Below are positions 1 through 10,005 of a stretch of DNA of 64,000 nucleotides, one piece after another. Within the stretch, counting starts at the first letter, position 1. Every line of letters begins with the position of its first letter. The stretch comes from Amorphophallus konjac (Eukaryota; Streptophyta; Magnoliopsida; Alismatales; Araceae): positions 232,857,224 to 232,921,223 of the forward strand of contig CM040118.1 of the NCBI GenBank assembly GCA_022559845.1, written 5' to 3'. Below the pieces are notes generated by a model, which saw only the letters and a list, made by a program, of their open reading frames with translations, searched no databases and was not told where the DNA came from. Both the position numbers and the translations under genes were made by a program.

Positions 1-39
1 CAATACAGCTTGGCCTACAAACCGCTGAGCAATACAGCT

Positions 40-290
40 TGCTGTCCAGTGGAATCCTCCACTGCCCGCTGAGTAACACAGCTTGCTGTCCAGAGGATAC
101 ACCTCTGCAAACCGCTGGGGAAGTACAGCTTAACCCGTCCGAGACCAAGTCTCGCCAGCTGAGGATTACAGCTTTACCTGTCCAGTGGAAACCTCCACTG
201 CATCCGCTGAGCTACACAGCTTGCTGTCCAGAGGCAGCACCTCTGCAAACCGCTGACAAACAGCTTGAAGAAATGTATAAAGGAAAATGA
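40..290 (-). repeat. Array of short inverted repeats in the U5/leader part of the antisense LTR
   Basis: Successive short hairpins can be read: CAGTGGA/TCCACTG near 46-63 and 183-200, CAGAGG/CCTCTG near 91-107 and 221-237, GAGAC/GTCTC at about 141-153, and recurrent ACAGC-TT-GCTGT linkers. The stems differ in sequence from those in the + LTR at 2015-2400, but the layout (5-7 bp stems, 3-6 nt loops, back to back) is the same. Confidence 0.7.
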
Positions 291-357
291 AAATAGAATG
301 AAACAGCAATCGGAAAGCTGTAAATGAAGAACACAATATAGCTCTCAACAGAGCAGA

Positions 358-384
358 CTGGCCTGGATTTGATCCACGGTCCAG
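358..384 (-). other. 27-bp block identical to 1876-1902 of the + LTR
   Basis: The reverse complement of these 27 bases is identical to 1876-1902 although the flanking LTR sequence is strongly diverged. It contains GGATCAAATCC flanked by CTGG/CCAG. It lies about 210-220 bp downstream of the TATA box in both LTRs, hence in the transcribed R/U5 leader. Confidence 0.8.
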
Positions 385-592
385 TGAACAAATCTTCAGA
401 CTTCACTCTTCTTCTCTCAATCTCACTGTCTCTCTTTCTTTCTCTCTGTATCTTCTTCTCTCCTTTTCTTCTTCTCTGCTTTTCTTCTTCTCTGCTTTTC
501 TTCTCTCACAGTGGATCTCGGTGGCTACTGTTTCAGACTGGACGTATATGCTTCGCCAACTACGATCAACTTCTTCAGAAGATGAAGACTGA

Positions 593-600
593 TATTTATA
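593..600 (-). promoter_or_regulatory. TATA box of antisense LTR
   Basis: TATTTATA on the + strand is TATAAATA on the minus strand. It sits about 80 bp downstream, in minus orientation, of a G-box (CACGTG at 680-685), the same arrangement as in the + LTR. Confidence 0.6.
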
Positions 601-819
601 ACAGCAGCAGCTGGATAAGGGCGCGTGGCTTCCACGTTTTCCCGCCCAAAGAATTCTCCAGATTCGAGGTGCTTCTATCCACGTGGCAGCATCTGGTCAC
701 CTTGTCCTCCTGGGATCACGAGCCATGTCAGCAATCTCAGTAGAGAGTCCCTGTCAAAACAGAGTATCGGATGATCAGGTTGAAGAACAACTCTGTATAG
801 ACTTATCAAAAGAACTTCG

Positions 820-1090
820 TTGTATAGACTTGACCAAAAACCTGAGACACTAACGAAGACACTGGACTGACACTAACTCGAAGACGAAAGACAAAACTGA
901 CACGAAGTGTGGTCACAAGGCGAGACAGACACGGGGTATAGGAAAGACAACACGAGGACACAATACGGAAACGACACGAAGACAACTCGATGATACAAAC
1001 ACAGAAACAACAGAAACCGACACGAAGTGTGGTTTCAACATACGAAAGACACGAAGTTTAGGAAACACGACACGAAGACATGAGAGGGAC
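820..1090 (-). repeat. U3 array of a CTTCGTGTC motif
   Basis: On the + strand the motif appears as GACACGAAG and close variants about 9-10 times in 270 bp, irregularly spaced. Two AAGTCTATACA motifs (read on the minus strand) adjoin it at about 790-825. This is the positional equivalent of the AAGTCTATACA array in the + element's U3, built on a different short motif. Confidence 0.65.
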
Positions 1091-1537
1091 TAAAAGTGTA
1101 TGCATTCGTTTTAACACTAGAAGTGTGGTTTTAACACTAAGTCTATACACTCGTTCGCTATCTTGAAGTCTATGCATTCGTTTGATAAGCTTCAACTATA
1201 TACACTCAATATCAAGTTTCAGGTCTATACACTGTGTTGCATTACATGCTTCACCCAAAGTCTGTACACCCGATTCTCTCATGCACTTCACAGAAGTCTA
1301 CACATTCTATCTTGTGATGATAATGCATTCATGTTACAAGTCTATACACTGAGAGCGCATGTTACAAGTCTATACACTCTCAGTGTACATACTTGATCAT
1401 CTGCTGTTCTAAAGTATATACATTCTGTTGCTTATCACGCTGCATCTTTTAAGTCTGTATACTGCTGCTTTTACATTAAGTCTATACATTCTGCTGATCG
1501 ACTGAAGTATTGTTTCATTAAACCTACAGAGTCTGGG

Positions 1538-1660
1538 CACGTGACACTAGGCTGGCATCTGGCACGCAATCCAAGATGCTGAGAGGTCACCACGTGGACT
1601 GAAGCTTGGGCGGGAATCGAAAAGAGCACGCCCTAGCACATGCTGAACCTGATATAAATA
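1538..1660 (+). promoter_or_regulatory. LTR promoter: two G-boxes and TATA box
   Basis: CACGTG occurs at 1538-1543 and 1591-1596, and TATAAATA at 1653-1660. The same set recurs in the 3' LTR with the TATA box at 10168-10175. G-boxes bind plant bZIP/bHLH factors; whether they act here is inference. Confidence 0.6.
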
Positions 1661-1875
1661 GAAGCCTCCGTCCATTGAAATAAGTAGATGAAGAAGAGCG
1701 AACCAGATCTGAAAAAAAAAGAGTGATCGAGATAGACTGACAGTGCAGCAGAGAGGCTGTGAGCAGAAGAAGAAGAAAGAAGAGACAGAGAGAGAGCCTG
1801 CGAAAGAGAAGAAAAAGAAGAGTGAGAAGAAGAGAGAGCTAGAGCAAAGGAAGCTTCAACTGAAGATCAGTTTGT

Positions 1876-1902
1876 GCTGGACCGTGGATCAAATCCAGGC
1901 CA
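1876..1902 (+). other. 27-bp block conserved between the two LTR subfamilies
   Basis: Identical to the reverse complement of 358-384 and repeated in the 3' LTR at 10391-10417. GGATCAAATCC loosely resembles a Pol III B box (GGTTCRANNCC) but mismatches it, so that reading is speculative. Confidence 0.75.
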
Positions 1903-2014
1903 GCCAGCTCCTGCGAGAGCCTTTGTGCATTTTATTCTTCCAGCTTTCTGTTGCTGCGTTTTTGTTTTTCCTTTTAAACCTTCAACAGTTGTTCTTCCGA
2001 CTCTCTTGTGTGAG

Positions 2015-2400
2015 GTCGGGTTCCCTCCGGTTGGGAGGAAGAGAGGTCCGAGACCTCTAGTTTGCAGGTGGCTTGGAGTCACCTGTGCTTCCCTCTGGGG
2101 TTCAGAGGAAGAGAGACTTAGGTCTCTAGGTTTCCCTCCGGTTTGGAGGAAGGGAGGATTGATCCTCCGGTTCTGGTCTTGTGGTTTCAAGACTAGGTGT
2201 TCCCTCCTGATCTGGAGGAAGAGAGACTTGCGTCTCTGGTTTCCAAGTGACTGGGAGTCACTTGGGGTGTCCCTCTGGTTGGGAGGAAGAGGGGAGGTTG
2301 TTCCCCTGGTCAAGCTGTGTGGCAGCAATTTGTTGCAGACTGAGTCTGCAGTTTCTAGCCTAGCTAGTGGAAGCCTCACTCCGGTTTGGAGTGAGGGGTG
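2015..2400 (+). repeat. Array of about 15 short inverted repeats (hairpins) in LTR R/U5
   Basis: Back-to-back short inverted repeats fill the tract. Examples are GAGGTC/GACCTC (2043-2057), GGAGGAT/ATCCTCC (2153-2168), AAGTGACT/AGTCACTT (2245-2263) and CTCACTCC/GGAGTGAG (2375-2395), with several CCTCC/GGAGG units between. Two of the differences between the LTR copies fall here: one in a loop (2049), the other changing a C:G pair to a U:G wobble (2276). The tract is downstream of the TATA box, so it should be transcribed. Confidence 0.8.
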
Positions 2401-2685
2401 GACGTAGGTCTTTGGACCGAACCACCTAAAAATCTTGGTGTTCTCTTGTGGTGTGTTTTTCCTTATATGTTATTTTCTCTACTGCGATCTTTAGATGTTT
2501 GCTTAGGAGCGTGTGAGAGCTAATAGATTTGTGTTGTCTCACTGAGTTGCTTCTAAGCATTTTCAGCACATTTCATAATCTGCTTTTAATTCCGCATACT
2601 TGAGCATTAGAGTTTTTAATTGGGCGATTTTAGAGCAGGATACATTCACCCCCCCCTCTGTATCCAGGCCTTGCATCCTATCAAT

Positions 2686-2697
2686 TGGTATCAGAGC
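2686..2697 (+). other. Primer binding site, initiator Met-tRNA type
   Basis: TGGTATCAGAGC, two bases after the LTR end TATCA, is the usual plant Copia primer site complementary to the 3' end of initiator methionine tRNA. It fixes the LTR/internal boundary at 2683. Confidence 0.93.
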
Positions 2698-2803
2698 GGT
2701 TCTCTGATTGATCAGATCCAACGATCTGCAGAGGATCCTGTTGTCCCTTAGTGCATTTCTGATTTTACTCTCTGCTGCATAAATCTACTTGCCAATTTAA
2801 TCC

Positions 2804-4363
2804 ATGGGTTCTCCACCGGTTTACAATGGTTCTAACTTTAATTCATGGGTTAGCAGTCTACACAATTATGTGGAATTGATGGATCCGGATTTGTGGAAGT
2901 TAATCTCACATGGTCCTCATAGACTGCCAAAGGAAGAGTCCAAATGGACTAAAAGTGATAGATCAAGAAATGGAGAGAATCAGAAAGTTTTGAGATTAAT
3001 GAAAGAAGCTACTGACAAGGCTCTACACTCTTGTTTTTATGACTGCAGGTCCGCAAAGGACATTCTGGATCAGTTGAAGCTAGCTCAGAGGATGAATGAG
3101 GACAGCTGCCTGATGGCTGATAAAAGCGACCAAAGCACTGATCAAGATAAATTTGAAGATGCTGAAGAGGTAATCAATCCTTTCGATAGTTTCACTTTAG
3201 ATGACTGGGAGGATGCCTATGCTAATCTGTTAAACTCCCATGAAAAATTGAGGAAGAAGAATAAAAGTCTCATAAAGAAATTAACAAGTCTAGGGGATCC
3301 TATTTCTGGAACTGGAAATTTAGAAAATCCTGAAATTCTGAAAACTGAAAATGAGATACTCAGAAGACAAGTGTCGAAATTAGATGGAATTCAATCAGAA
3401 CTTGATCATGTTGAATCTGAAAACACTAAACTCAAAAATCAATGTCAAGAATCTGAACAAAAACTAATCAGTCTTGAGAATGAAAACAAATTGATCAATG
3501 AAGAGTTCAAGGCTGTTAGTGTTGCAAACTTAAAATTTCAGGAAAATTTTGAAAACTGTACATCAGAATATCCAAGTTTTCTAACTGATGTTTTGTTTGA
3601 TGATGATAAACTTGAGCAGGAGAACACTAGTCTAAAGGAGGAAATTGAAAAATTAAAACAGTTGAACTCCACCATGTCAGAGAGATTGCTGACATTTGAA
3701 AAAGGAAAATATGTTGATGAAAATCAAAATGAGCTCAAACTGAAATCAGAAATTGATACCCTTAAAACTTTGAATGATGTGATGCATCAACAAATTCTGG
3801 TCTGTGAAGAAGATATAGTCAACTATGAACATCATGTCTCTTCCCTTCAATCTGAAATAAATGATCTGAACAATACTTTGTCAAAATTCGTAAGTGGGCA
3901 GAAAAACCTAGACAAGCTACTAGGTGTAAAAATCAACAATAGGAAGGAAGGGCTGGGCTACAATAATAGTAACAAGAAAGAATTTCAGAGCAAGTTGGTG
4001 ACATCTTTTGTAAAGGCTTCAAATGTAGCCACCACTTCAAAAGATAAACATCCCATTGTTCAGAAAACTGAAGAACAGAACAAAAATCAGAAAAAGATTG
4101 GAAAACAGAAAATAAATAAAAAGGGTTCATTAGGGCATGTTGATCAAAGTCCACACACATATTCACATGCATCTAAAAAGAAAATGTCATGCCATTATTG
4201 TCATAAATTTGGTCATCTGATGCATGAATATAAATTGATGGAGAAGGATGATATGACTGCTAGGAACTTTCATGATAGAAATCCTTCATTTCAGAAAAAG
4301 AGAATTGAATGTTTTCACTGTGGTAAATTAGGACACAATTGCACAATGCTGGTTTGCAAATGA
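2804..4363 (+). CDS. gag: Sirevirus-type Gag, N-terminal and coiled-coil part
   Basis: The 519-residue frame starts at an ATG about 107 bp after the primer site. Residues 1-100 form the N-terminal Gag domain of Copia elements, with the conserved Asn-Ser-Trp near the start. Residues about 140-385 are a long heptad-rich coiled coil ending in a SKFVSGQKNLDKLLG-like motif seen in Sirevirus Gag. A Lys-rich linker leads to a degenerate zinc knuckle at residues 463-476, whose last Cys is Tyr. A second knuckle begins at residue 503 and runs into a frameshift at about 4346-4351. Gag forms the cytoplasmic particle that packages element RNA. No pol frame follows. Confidence 0.9.
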   Translation: MGSPPVYNGSNFNSWVSSLHNYVELMDPDLWKLISHGPHRLPKEESKWTKSDRSRNGENQKVLRLMKEATDKALHSCFYDCRSAKDILDQLKLAQRMNEDSCLMADKSDQSTDQDKFEDAEEVINPFDSFTLDDWEDAYANLLNSHEKLRKKNKSLIKKLTSLGDPISGTGNLENPEILKTENEILRRQVSKLDGIQSELDHVESENTKLKNQCQESEQKLISLENENKLINEEFKAVSVANLKFQENFENCTSEYPSFLTDVLFDDDKLEQENTSLKEEIEKLKQLNSTMSERLLTFEKGKYVDENQNELKLKSEIDTLKTLNDVMHQQILVCEEDIVNYEHHVSSLQSEINDLNNTLSKFVSGQKNLDKLLGVKINNRKEGLGYNNSNKKEFQSKLVTSFVKASNVATTSKDKHPIVQKTEEQNKNQKKIGKQKINKKGSLGHVDQSPHTYSHASKKKMSCHYCHKFGHLMHEYKLMEKDDMTARNFHDRNPSFQKKRIECFHCGKLGHNCTMLVCK

Positions 4364-5000
4364 TAAGAAAACATCTCATTCATATCATGGTAAATCTCCT
4401 GCAAGCCAACATGGTCCTAATAAGAACAAATTTATTTTTAAAGATAAGCTCATTACATGCTTTGAGTGTGGAAAGACAGGCCACAGGGCCATTGAATGCT
4501 GGCTGAGGGCTGGTGGAAGAAATTCTAGTTCATGCTTTCACTGTGGCAAGATGGGCCACATTGCAGCCCAATGTTGGCATGCTCAGGGAAGGAAGTTTAA
4601 CAATAAATCTGGTAAATTCCCTGTCAATAGAAATATTTCTGATAGAAATGAATTTGTGTTTGAAAAGAAAACACTTACATGTTTTGAATGTGGGAAGCCA
4701 GGCCATAGAGCTTCTGACTGTTGGCTGGCTTATGTTGGTAAACAGAATCTTAATTCTGTTAACAGAGAATTTCATGCATATGCACATAGAACTCATGCAA
4801 ATCAGAATGTGCATAAAACAAATCTGAAATCTGCTGCCTCTTGCTATTATTGTGGTATATTAGGTCATTCAATGAATAATTGCCATCTGATAAGATCTGA
4901 TGACCTAAATGCTATAAGGTTGTTTAGAACACCTGCCAAAGGTGTCACTATTAACCATGCAGGACCCAAGACTGTTTGGGTACCTGCCCATGCAAAATAG
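4352..5000 (+). pseudogene. gag: Gag C-terminal part with four CCHC zinc knuckles (other frame)
   Basis: From about 4352 the coding continues in the +1 frame relative to the upstream Gag and stays open to the stop at 5000. It has four intact CX2CX4HX4C knuckles: 4458-4499, 4533-4574, 4680-4721 and 4842-4883. With the two upstream, Gag had up to six, which is many for a Copia Gag. It ends in a GPKTVWVPA-like motif, a position typical of the Gag-protease junction in Sireviruses, but a stop follows and no protease is seen. The frame break means full-length Gag is not made from this copy without frameshifting. Confidence 0.85.
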
Positions 5001-7562
5001 TGTGCTAACTTGCAGGTGTGCCTTGGAAGCTGAAGAATAAAAAGGGGGAAATAAACCAAGGCACCCAAGTTGATAAAATCCCATTCAGGTAAATTTCTCA
5101 AATCTGTTCAAATGAAAATTATGGTTGAGCTGAGAAGTCATAGCTTCATGCATACATGTTTTATTTTAATTGGTTTGACTATTGCATTGATCTTTGTGGG
5201 CTTTCTTGTTTGTACTGTGAGCTGTGTGCATATATGAGAATGGCATAAACATGCACATGACATACAATCATTGAAAATCTGATGCATATAGGACTGTTTG
5301 TATTGCATTGTCATGCATGACCACTTGGTATATAAATGGAAAGCTACTAAAGGGCAGAGGAAATCTGTCTAGAGGTTCTTACTATGTGTGAGATGGTCTT
5401 TTAGGCCAAGTTCTCCGCCAAGTACCAAGGGTCAAATTTGCATATCAGAGAATGTCTGCATTTTCATGTGAATATTTTACTTCATGCCCCTGCATACATG
5501 AAGTTAATTGCATTGCATTTCTTTACATTGAAAAAGCCAAAAAGATAGATTGAATGCATACATTTAGGGGGAGCATTATTCATACATCTGAAATCACTCA
5601 ACTGTTTTTAGATTTACTGCATAGCATGTTAAATCTGTTGTTGCATAGTCATTCATCATCTACATTGTCTACATGACATATAGGATGATTCCGTGTTTTT
5701 AGTTAGAGGGAATCATTGCATAGCATATCACTTCTTTGAAAAATCAAAAAAAAAAGGGGGAAGGGAAATGTCACTGCATATAGATAGGGGGAGCATGCTT
5801 AATCCGTTCCTCACCAGCTATATGATTAATCTTGTCATATCTGAAGTGTCAGTGATTCCATCATGTAAAGTGGTATCAAATGATTTCTTGACTACTTCTG
5901 AAGTTGTTCAAAATCTGAATGCATACCTTATTGGTATCTGTTTGTCTCTCCTAAATCTGCTGAATGAGAGCTTTTTCTCTATTCAGTCAACCTTGAACCT
6001 CTTTGCTCAAGAGCAGCTCATTTGCTACAATTCTTCAGAATCATGATGTTTAGTGAATATTCTCACTTGAATTACTCTGCTGAGATATGAAGTAAACCTT
6101 TAGCCTGAATACTACTTCATAAAAGTTAAAATACCTTTAATGAGGAACCTTCCATTATACATGCTTAAGAACATTTGTTAACTGGAAGTGGTTTAAGTCT
6201 TATGTACTCTTGTTTGGTCACAAGAAACTTGAAAATATATGTTTCAACCTCTTAATAAAATTTTAACTGTCTGCTTCATGTAAATTCATGTAAGACTTTC
6301 TGAAATCTGAAAAGTTGATATCCATGTCTACGTTGACTGAGATATATAGTGTATGTGGTTGTTCTTAAACATCTAATTTGTTCTGAATCCTTTATAAGTA
6401 AAAGTATGGACAGAGCAATGACTGTGGTTATTGAGAAACCTGTCCAAAGGATTGTGTCATGAAGTACCATGGTTAACTCTGTTTAAAGAGATGATTGGAA
6501 ATTATTGTGAAAATATGGCAGAGCAATGGCATAGTTGTATTGAGTAACTGGGGATTCTGGCCTCTGATCAAGGTGTATCCTCATGCCAAAGATACTTTTA
6601 ATGCTACCTCTGTTCTCTAAAATGGGAGAAGCAATACGGTTGTCACACTGAGTAACTGGGGATTCTGACCTCTGATCAAGGTGTCTCTCCACGTCAAAAG
6701 GTGCTGATAAACCAAAATTGTTCATTAAAGAAAGATATGAACAAGTGTAAATCAAATTCTGAAAGAACAAGTAAAATTCAGGAGCATTCAGTTATGTTTC
6801 TCTTAAAGCTGTCATGGAAAGTAAACTAATTAAGATAGAAGTTGGTTGAACTAGAATCTTATATGAGCTTGTAGTTCCTTTTTTATTAAGTGTTGGTTCA
6901 GATATGAGTACAATTTCTTTTGAAAAATTTCAGTTTACATCATTCTTAAACCATATCTGACAATCAAGGTTTCATAAGCTTTTATGATGGAGGAATCCAG
7001 AACTTAAGACTTTGATTTTATGAAGTTGGTATCTTGCTGAAAAGTTCATTATCTCAATTTTCACAAATCGTTGAATCTGCTCATCCTATTGCCCTTTATC
7101 ACTGTGATTTGATTCAGACTGGTTGTCATATATGAGAGTTGCTGTCTTTGGATAACAAGAGTTCATCCTTGTAGATTTCTCTTGCATCATGGATCATAAG
7201 GGCAGAATTCTCTGGTCTGGTTAAGAGACTATATGCATAAGGGGACAATGTGCTAGATTGTCTGATTACGTTGTATGTCTGCATTAGCTCTATATCTTCT
7301 GCCATGTCAAAGGGGGAGTATTTGTTGCATATACATGACTGCATAAGTTGTTTGACTAAGGGGGAGAATTGATTTAAATGCTTCTGATATTATGTTGCAC
7401 TCATCTGCTGAACTATATTGGGTGTCTCATATGACATCATTAGATTATCAAAGTATTGTTTTTCTTTTTGATGAAGTCAAAGGGGGAGAATACTTTGATG
7501 AGTCTAGTCTGAATATTCCATTTCCTTCATTCATAAGACTCATGGTATTGCCATCATCAAAC
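5001..7562 (+). other. Non-coding internal region of the gag-only element, with repeated polypurine tracts
   Basis: No frame here resembles protease, integrase, reverse transcriptase, RNase H or an envelope-like protein. AGGGGGAG occurs at 5566-5573, 5786-5793, 7311-7318, 7359-7366 and 7481-7488, in addition to the tract at the LTR edge. Two paragraphs around 6540-6690 repeat a segment containing GTAACTGGGGATTCTG. The rest is AT-rich sequence I do not recognise. Confidence 0.7.
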
Positions 7563-7570
7563 AGGGGGAG
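7563..7570 (+). other. Polypurine tract adjoining the 3' LTR
   Basis: AGGGGGAG is followed by AT and then TGTTGGAT, the LTR start. This is the usual plus-strand primer context of Copia/Sirevirus elements and it fixes the 3' LTR start at 7573. Confidence 0.88.
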
Positions 7571-7789
7571 ATTGTTGGATATTATGTTTGATGATGACAA
7601 ACACTATGACTCTCATATGTTTGATGTCATATGTGTTGACTTATGTTTTGATGATGACATTGTTTACGTGTGTTCTGATGATGATAAATTGATGTCTTAT
7701 GTGTTTACTTCATTCAGAACTTGGTACATTGATTAACTGTGAGCATGGCATAGACTGTTCACTCATCTGTCTGCGTGAGTCACCAAGTC

Positions 7790-10005
7790 CACACATTGCT
7801 TCGTGTGCCCTTCGTAAAGTCTATACAATGCCATTTGTTCATGCAACTTAGCAAGTCTGTACAGCCTGTGTTCACAACACAAAGTCTGTACTTCGCATGC
7901 TCTCACAATTGCCAAGTCTATTCACCGGGTTGCTCACTAAGTCTTAAAGTCTGTACAGGGTAGTTCATACTTCACTTTATCTGCCAAGTGTCTACATCAG
8001 TCAGCATTGCCTGATTTCATGAAGTCCATACATCCACATGCTAGCACACACTAAGTCTGTACAGCCCATGTACAAGGTCTCATGCATATTGAATGTAAAG
8101 TCTATACATCGTCCAGTGTATTGCTGCATGCCATGAAGTCTGTATAGAGTCTTTGTATCGTGTGCTTCGCATTTGGGAATCAAAGTATGTACATTGGCAG
8201 AGGAACTGCATCAAGTCTATACACTGCCTTTGGTTTTTAAAGTCGATACATTGCCTTTGTTTCAAATTCTAGACATCGCTGTTTTGGCCTTCGAAGCGTT
8301 CAAGTCAGTACATCGGACACTTGTTCATGCATGTTTGCAAGTCTATTCACTGGCTCTGTTAAGTCTATACACTCCTCATCTTTACCTTTGTTCCAAGCCA
8401 AAGTCTGCATATTGGAAGAGTCTATACATTGGAAGTGTGTACATTGTTCAGCTGCCTTGATCAAGTCTGTACAGCGAGTAGCGTCCTTGTGTTTCAAGCC
8501 ATTCGCCAAGTCTATACAATGGCTTCGGCACGCCAAGTCTATACTACGGCTTTGGCATTCCAAGTCTATACAACGCCCAAGTCTATACAGCCATCAGTGA
8601 ACCCTCCAAGCCTATACATCCAGTTGAACGCAAAGTCTACACATCACTCCACATCTTTTCCTACGCTTGGCCAAGTCTATACACTCATACATATTCCTAC
8701 GTTCTGGCCAAGTCTACACAACGCTTGCCTGACTTCTGTTTCAAGTCTATACATTCATTCATCTGAAGCTTCATCAAGTCTGTACAACGCTGCTTTGTCA
8801 AAGCCTGTACATCGCAGCTGTGTTGAAGTCTGTACAACCAATCTCTTGCCAAAGTCTATACATCCACAGTGGATCTTCAAAGTCTGAACATCCGTTCACT
8901 ACACTCAAGTCTATACATCCACAGTGGAACGCCAAGTCTATACATTGGACTCTGTTTCACAAAGTCTGTACACTGGTTCTCAGATGTTCCAAGTCTATAC
9001 ATCGCTGATTGGGCTAAAGTCTGTACAGTCGTTTGGAAAGTCTATACTTTGTGAAGTCTGCACATTGGCTTCTCATTTGCATCAGAGTCTATACACTTGT
9101 TCAAGCTGCAAGTCTATACATTGGCGATTGGGGTTCCAAGTCTAGACATTGATTTACTATTCAAGCCTTGATTCGAAGTCTGTACATTTGATCGTCTCAG
9201 TCAGCGTCTCATGCTTTCAAGTATATACATTGGCATATGCATTCACATGTAAACTCTATACAGCATCTGCGTCTCATTCAGCGTCTCTATCAAGTCTATA
9301 CAATGTTGCATTGCATATGAAGTCTATACAGCATCTGTGTCTCATTCAGCGTCTCTCTCAAGTCTATACAATGTTGCATTCACATATGAAGTCTATACAG
9401 CCTATGGCTTGTACATCGACTGAACGTTCTTCAGCAGAGTATATACTCTTCAGAGGTTAAGTCTGAACATCCATCCTTGTAGACTGTACACACTTCAGCA
9501 AATGTTCATCCCCTTCAAACGAAGTCTATACACTCTTTCCTTCACGCCATCAAGTGTGTACACTGCCTTCCCAGGGACTCTTTCATCAAGTCTATACAGA
9601 CTTAGCGAAAGCTCAGCAAGTCTGTACACTAGTTTCTCTGGCACGTTAACACTAAGTCTATACACTCGTTCGCTATCTTGAAGTCTATGCATTCGTTTGA
9701 TAAGCTTCAACTATATACACTCAATATCAAGCTTCTGGTCTATACACTGTGTTGTATTACATGCTTCACCCAAAGTCTGTACACCCGATTCTCTCATGCA
9801 CTTCACAGAAGTCTACACATTCTATCTTGTGATGATAATGCATTCATGTTACAAGTCTATACACTGAGAGCGAATGTTACAAGTCTATACACTCTCAGTG
9901 TACATACTTGATCATCTGCTGTTCTAAAGTATATACATTCGGTTGCTTATCACGCTGCATCTTTTAAGTCTGTACACTGCTGCTTTTACATTAAGTCTAT
10001 ACATT
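7790..10005 (+). repeat. Dispersed short-motif array, consensus AAGTCTATACA
   Basis: By eye about 70 matches to AAGTCTRTACA and one- or two-base variants occur in about 2.2 kb, all in the same orientation. Spacing is irregular, about 15-50 bp with a mean near 31. Spacers are unlike each other apart from a weak ATTGG/ATCC tendency after the motif. A local duplication of about 68 bp is visible near 9290-9400. The last ten or so units are shared with the 5' LTR (1131-1500). Because spacing is not a multiple of three, the motif is read in all frames (KSIH, SLYI, VYTL), which creates spurious open frames. Confidence 0.92.

Larger units (their letters stand above)
1..1130 (-). mobile_element. Antisense LTR of a diverged relative of the neighbouring Sirevirus-type element (partial)
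   Basis: Read on the minus strand, this stretch follows the same order as the LTR at 1131-2683. There is a motif-rich U3 (1090 down to 780), a G-box (680-685), a GCGGGAA/GCACGCCC-like patch near 625-650, a TATA box (593-600), a 27-bp block identical to one in the + LTR (358-384), and a chain of short inverted repeats (290 down to 40). Outside the identical block the two are clearly diverged, so this is a different subfamily. The LTR runs off the left edge, so its 3' end is not seen. Its U3 is cut at about 1130, where it meets the + LTR head-to-head. The open frames here are not convincing genes. Confidence 0.75.
1131..2683 (+). repeat. 5' LTR, 5'-truncated
   Basis: This is near-identical to 9646-11198: the same length of 1553 bp with about 11 substitutions and no indels seen. 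It ends TATCA, two bases before the primer site. The first ~2.07 kb of the LTR, present in the 3' copy from 7573 to 9645, is missing here. Identity begins at TTAACACTAAG, where the sequence joins the antisense LTR. Confidence 0.9.

Noticed and set aside
1867..2407. 170- and 177-residue overlapping frames in the LTR (and copies at 10382-10922)
   Set aside because: Both strands are open over the hairpin array; palindromic repeats favour this. No protein similarity recognised.
8429..8887. 152-residue open frame and neighbours in the motif array
   Set aside because: They arise because AAGTCTATACA lacks stops in the frames concerned. The same peptide words appear in all three frames, and there is no codon-level conservation.
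7790..10005. Possible CRISPR-like array (short repeats with unique spacers)
   Set aside because: The repeated word is only about 11 bp and degenerate, spacers vary widely in length, it lies in a plant LTR, and no cas-like genes exist. It is a motif array inside a retrotransposon.
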